Source of the DNA: Phycisphaera sp.
GTDB lineage: Bacteria > Planctomycetota > Phycisphaerae > Phycisphaerales > Phycisphaeraceae
Length of the DNA: 7,093 nucleotides
NCBI GenBank assembly: GCA_029287335.1
Contig: JARFRI010000178.1
Location: 1 to 7,093 of the forward strand
Direction: 5' to 3'
Shown one piece after another: positions 5,085 to 7,093 of this stretch. Position 1 is the stretch's first letter. Every line of letters begins with the position of its first letter. The notes under the pieces are model-generated. The model did not search any database. It had not been told where the DNA came from and worked only from the letters and a program-made list of their open reading frames with translations. The position numbers were made by a program, and so were the translations under genes.

Positions 5085-6110
5085 ATGACCACTAAAACCG
5101 ACCTGTATCCACTTTCGTTTGAGCCGATCTACAAAGAGAAAGTATGGGGCGGCCGCTCGTTCCAAACGCTTGGGCGTGACCTGCCTGGCGATGAAAGCAT
5201 GGGCATTGGCGAGTCGTGGGAGATCGCCGACCTCGCGACCACAAGCGTCTCCGGCGGCGGCGGCAACGCCGAGTACTCCGCAGTCGCCAACGGCCCACTC
5301 GAAGGCCAATCCATCCGGCAACTCATGCAGCGGTTCGGCGAAGCGCTCTTGGGCCCGGGCGTCACCGCCGCGGACGACGGCGGATTCCCGCTGCTCATCA
5401 AGTTCCTCGACGCCAAAGAAAACCTTTCGGTGCAGGTCCACCCCTCGCCCGACTACGCCGCGACGCACGACGACGCCTACCTCAAGAGCGAGGCATGGAC
5501 CATCATCGATCACGAGCCCGGCGCGGTGATCTACAAAGGCCTGGCCCCGGGCACGACGCCGGAAATGCTCCGCGCCGCACTAGAGACCAACACCGACGAA
5601 GCGGTCGTCCCCCTGCTCAACGCGATACCCGCTAGAAAAGGCGACTGCCACTACCTGCCCAGCGGGACGCTACACGCACTGGGCGCGGGCGTGCTCGTCG
5701 CCGAGGTGCAGACGCCAAGCGACACGACCTACCGCGTCTACGACTGGGGCCGAAACGATCGCCAACTGCACATCGAACAGGCGATGGCATGTATTGATTT
5801 CTCTGATCGGGCCACTGCGGATGAATCGACACCCGCGCAAACGATCAATGGCATGACCGTGACGAAGAAAGCGACTTGCGACTTCTTCGATATCGACGAG
5901 TACGCGACCAACGAATCCGCGAAGGCGACCGATCTGAAACTCTACTCGGCCGAGGTCTGGATGAATTTGGAAGGCGACGCCACGCTGCAACACGGCGGAG
6001 ACAGCACACGCTTCAAGCCTGGGCAAACCCTGCTGCTACCCGCATCGCTTGACACGGTAACCCTTGAGGCAACAACGCCGGGGCGCTGGCTCCGCGTCAC
6101 GCTGCCGTGA
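5085..6110 (+). CDS. manA: Mannose-6-phosphate isomerase, class I
   Basis: Zinc enzyme that interconverts fructose 6-phosphate and mannose 6-phosphate, feeding GDP-mannose and glycan synthesis or mannose use. With the start at 5085 the protein is 341 residues, close to short Bacillus-type isomerases. It opens with the typical DLYPLSFEPIYKEKVWGG (6-23). Expected zinc ligands are Q117 and H119 in LSVQVHP, E136 in KSEAW, and H197 in LPSGTLHALG. The catalytic arginine is in TPSDTTYRVYDWGR (R217). The frame stays open to an ATG at 4935, but those 50 residues resemble no isomerase and cross the divergent gene's start and promoter, so I chose 5085; GAAAG lies 7 nt upstream. It converges on the DUF2203 gene with 44 bp between and no clear terminator. 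Confidence 0.92.
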   Translation: MTTKTDLYPLSFEPIYKEKVWGGRSFQTLGRDLPGDESMGIGESWEIADLATTSVSGGGGNAEYSAVANGPLEGQSIRQLMQRFGEALLGPGVTAADDGGFPLLIKFLDAKENLSVQVHPSPDYAATHDDAYLKSEAWTIIDHEPGAVIYKGLAPGTTPEMLRAALETNTDEAVVPLLNAIPARKGDCHYLPSGTLHALGAGVLVAEVQTPSDTTYRVYDWGRNDRQLHIEQAMACIDFSDRATADESTPAQTINGMTVTKKATCDFFDIDEYATNESAKATDLKLYSAEVWMNLEGDATLQHGGDSTRFKPGQTLLLPASLDTVTLEATTPGRWLRVTLP

Positions 6111-6154
6111 GTTGATTACGTTTGATTATTTAGGAGCAGAGAAGATAGAAGCAC

Positions 6155-6583
6155 TCACGGCCGAAGCGTCGCGATCGACTCGCGCGCTTCCAGGCCCGCC
6201 TCGGGCTCATGCCAGAACATCACTTCTTCTTCGCCCAGATGCCAGGACAGCGCCGCTTCGCGACCGTCGTGCATCGTCGGGAAGCTGATCAGCCCTCGCT
6301 CAAAGTCCAAGAGGTCAACACCAACAAGGTCCAGTTCACGAACCAGGTCACGCAAGCGTGACATGCTGCGGCGGTACTCGGCTTCATAGACGCTCTGCTC
6401 GCCGCCGTGCAGGCCCATCTCGATCCGCTCCATCGTGCGTCGGCACAGAACAATCTGCTCGTGAAGATCAACGATGTCCGTCACGACACGATTCACAAAA
6501 GGCAGCGCCCGGTTGGCCTCATCAACACAAAAGGTTCGGCGGGTGGTCGTTGTTTTGGTCTTCGTTTTGGTCGTGGTTTGCAT
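6155..6583 (-). CDS. DUF2203 family protein
   Basis: 142 residues. The start at 6583 is set by AAGGAA 6 nt upstream; a longer frame to 6664 has no such signal. Residues 2-16 are a Thr/Lys repeat tail (TTTKTKTKTTTTRR). The DUF2203 core runs from TFCVDEANRALPFVNRVV (17-34) through a charged helical region (about 35-85) to the signature GLISFPTMHDGREAALSWHLG and EEEVMFWHEPEAG (97-130). The helical part is probably a coiled coil or helical bundle. The family has no established function as far as I know. It follows the RND pump gene on the same strand after 179 bp, so co-transcription is uncertain. Confidence 0.85.
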   Translation of the reverse strand: MQTTTKTKTKTTTTRRTFCVDEANRALPFVNRVVTDIVDLHEQIVLCRRTMERIEMGLHGGEQSVYEAEYRRSMSRLRDLVRELDLVGVDLLDFERGLISFPTMHDGREAALSWHLGEEEVMFWHEPEAGLEARESIATLRP

Positions 6584-6762
6584 CGTGGGTTCCTTGTCAG
6601 CGAAGTCGCGTGGCAAAGAACCTATCGACAGCCTGGGCCGATGAGTTGCTGCCCTTGTGCCCAAGAGCGCGGGATTAAGTGGTACGCTCTCACCTGATCG
6701 GACCTGAACACGGTACGACCGCGCCAGACCAGCGCGTTACAACCCGCAAGGTTTGACTAGGG
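6584..6762. other. Intergenic gap between RND pump and DUF2203 genes
   Basis: This 179-bp stretch holds a short inverted repeat, CGCGC (6720-6724) and GCGCG (6732-6736), with no T-run, and the Shine-Dalgarno of the DUF2203 gene. I see no convincing promoter or terminator. Confidence 0.4.
6590..6595 (-). promoter_or_regulatory. Ribosome binding site of the DUF2203 gene
   Basis: AAGGAA (6595-6590, minus strand) lies 6 nt before the ATG at 6583 and decides between that start and the longer frame. Confidence 0.7.
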
Positions 6763-7082
6763 CTACGCAAGCAAGTCTTGCGCGTCACCCTCGACCCCCA
6801 ACATCTTGTATAGGCCAAGCCGAAGATCGAGTACCAGCGAGAAGAGCAACGGCACCACGATCAAGGTGAACAGAGTGGATACGATCAAACCCCCAACAAC
6901 CACGCTACCCAGGCCCCGATAAAGTTCCGAGCCGCTGCCGGGCATCAAAACCAACGGCAACATGCCGGCCACACTCGTCGCCGTGGTCATGAAAATCGGG
7001 CGGATGCGTGTCCGTACCGAGGCGCGGATCGCCTCACGCGGCGCCATCTTGCCGGTGTCGTCGCCCTCGCCTTCGCCCAGGC
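6763..7082 (-). CDS. RND-family efflux transporter, C-terminal end (5' part missing)
   Basis: About 105 residues of an AcrB/MexB-like inner-membrane proton-driven pump. The visible part begins LGEGEGDDTGKMAPREAIRA. RTRIRPIFMTTATSVAGMLPL is the family motif at the start of the penultimate membrane helix (about residues 29-46). GLGSVVVGGLIVSTLFTLIVVPLLFSL is the last membrane helix (about 58-85), followed by a short cytoplasmic tail ending in DLLA. The apparent in-frame stop at 7092-7090 lies inside adapter sequence and is not genomic, so the ATG at 7047 is internal and not the start. The substrate class (drug or metal) cannot be told from this fragment. Confidence 0.92.
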
Positions 7083-7093
7083 CTGTCTCTTAT
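7083..7093 (+). other. Residual Nextera/Tn5 mosaic-end adapter at contig edge
   Basis: The last 11 bases, CTGTCTCTTAT, equal the first 11 bases of the Nextera transposase adapter as read into from an insert. They break the RND reading frame with a TAA on the minus strand. This is a sequencing and assembly artefact and not genomic DNA. Confidence 0.92.

Noticed and set aside
6584..6664. 27-codon N-terminal extension of the DUF2203 protein
   Set aside because: A good Shine-Dalgarno lies within it, placed correctly for the ATG at 6583, and the extra residues resemble no DUF2203 sequence.
6720..6736. CGCGC...GCGCG inverted repeat as a terminator for the RND gene
   Set aside because: The stem is only 5 bp and no T-run follows on the minus strand.
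7090..7092. In-frame stop suggesting a truncated or pseudogene RND pump
   Set aside because: The stop lies within the adapter-derived bases 7083-7093, so it says nothing about the real gene.

Overview
The window is a gene-dense, GC-rich bacterial chromosome segment of about 7.1 kb. It most resembles a planctomycete, perhaps of the Phycisphaerae. That placement is inferred from gene content: two Tat-exported proteins (a Gfo/Idh/MocA oxidoreductase and an SGNH/GDSL esterase), a DUF2203 protein, and archaeal-like threonine synthase sequence. There is no rRNA or other marker to confirm it. No mobile element, CRISPR array, tRNA or rRNA was seen. The right end carries 11 bases of Nextera (Tn5 mosaic end) adapter, so the window ends at a contig edge.

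Left part (1-809). The 5' end of a threonine synthase gene (thrC, minus strand, cut by the window start) lies behind a long leader. Read on the minus strand, the leader holds a good sigma70-type promoter, a very clear SAM-I (S-box) riboswitch, an intrinsic terminator with a matching anti-terminator pairing, and a duplicated start region containing a two-codon ORF. The most notable point is that a SAM sensor, normally tied to methionine and SAM genes, controls the threonine branch enzyme. A weaker promoter with two small palindromes drives the divergent oxidoreductase gene.

Middle part (810-4328). The Tat-exported Gfo/Idh/MocA oxidoreductase (plus) converges on an SGNH/GDSL esterase (minus), with a bidirectional-looking terminator between them. 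The esterase lies 28 bp behind ispG, the 4Fe-4S enzyme of the MEP isoprenoid pathway, and is probably co-transcribed with it. A perfect TATAAT sits so close to the ispG ATG that the mRNA is predicted to be leaderless. Just upstream of it is a 12-bp-stem terminator for the previous gene.

Right part (4361-7093). A small secreted protein of unknown function (minus) diverges from a class I mannose-6-phosphate isomerase (plus). The isomerase converges on a DUF2203 protein (minus), which follows the C-terminal end of an RND efflux pump (minus, cut by the contig end).

The genes are mostly independent housekeeping and envelope functions: amino acid branch control, isoprenoid precursors, sugar phosphate interconversion, periplasmic sugar or ester chemistry, and efflux.
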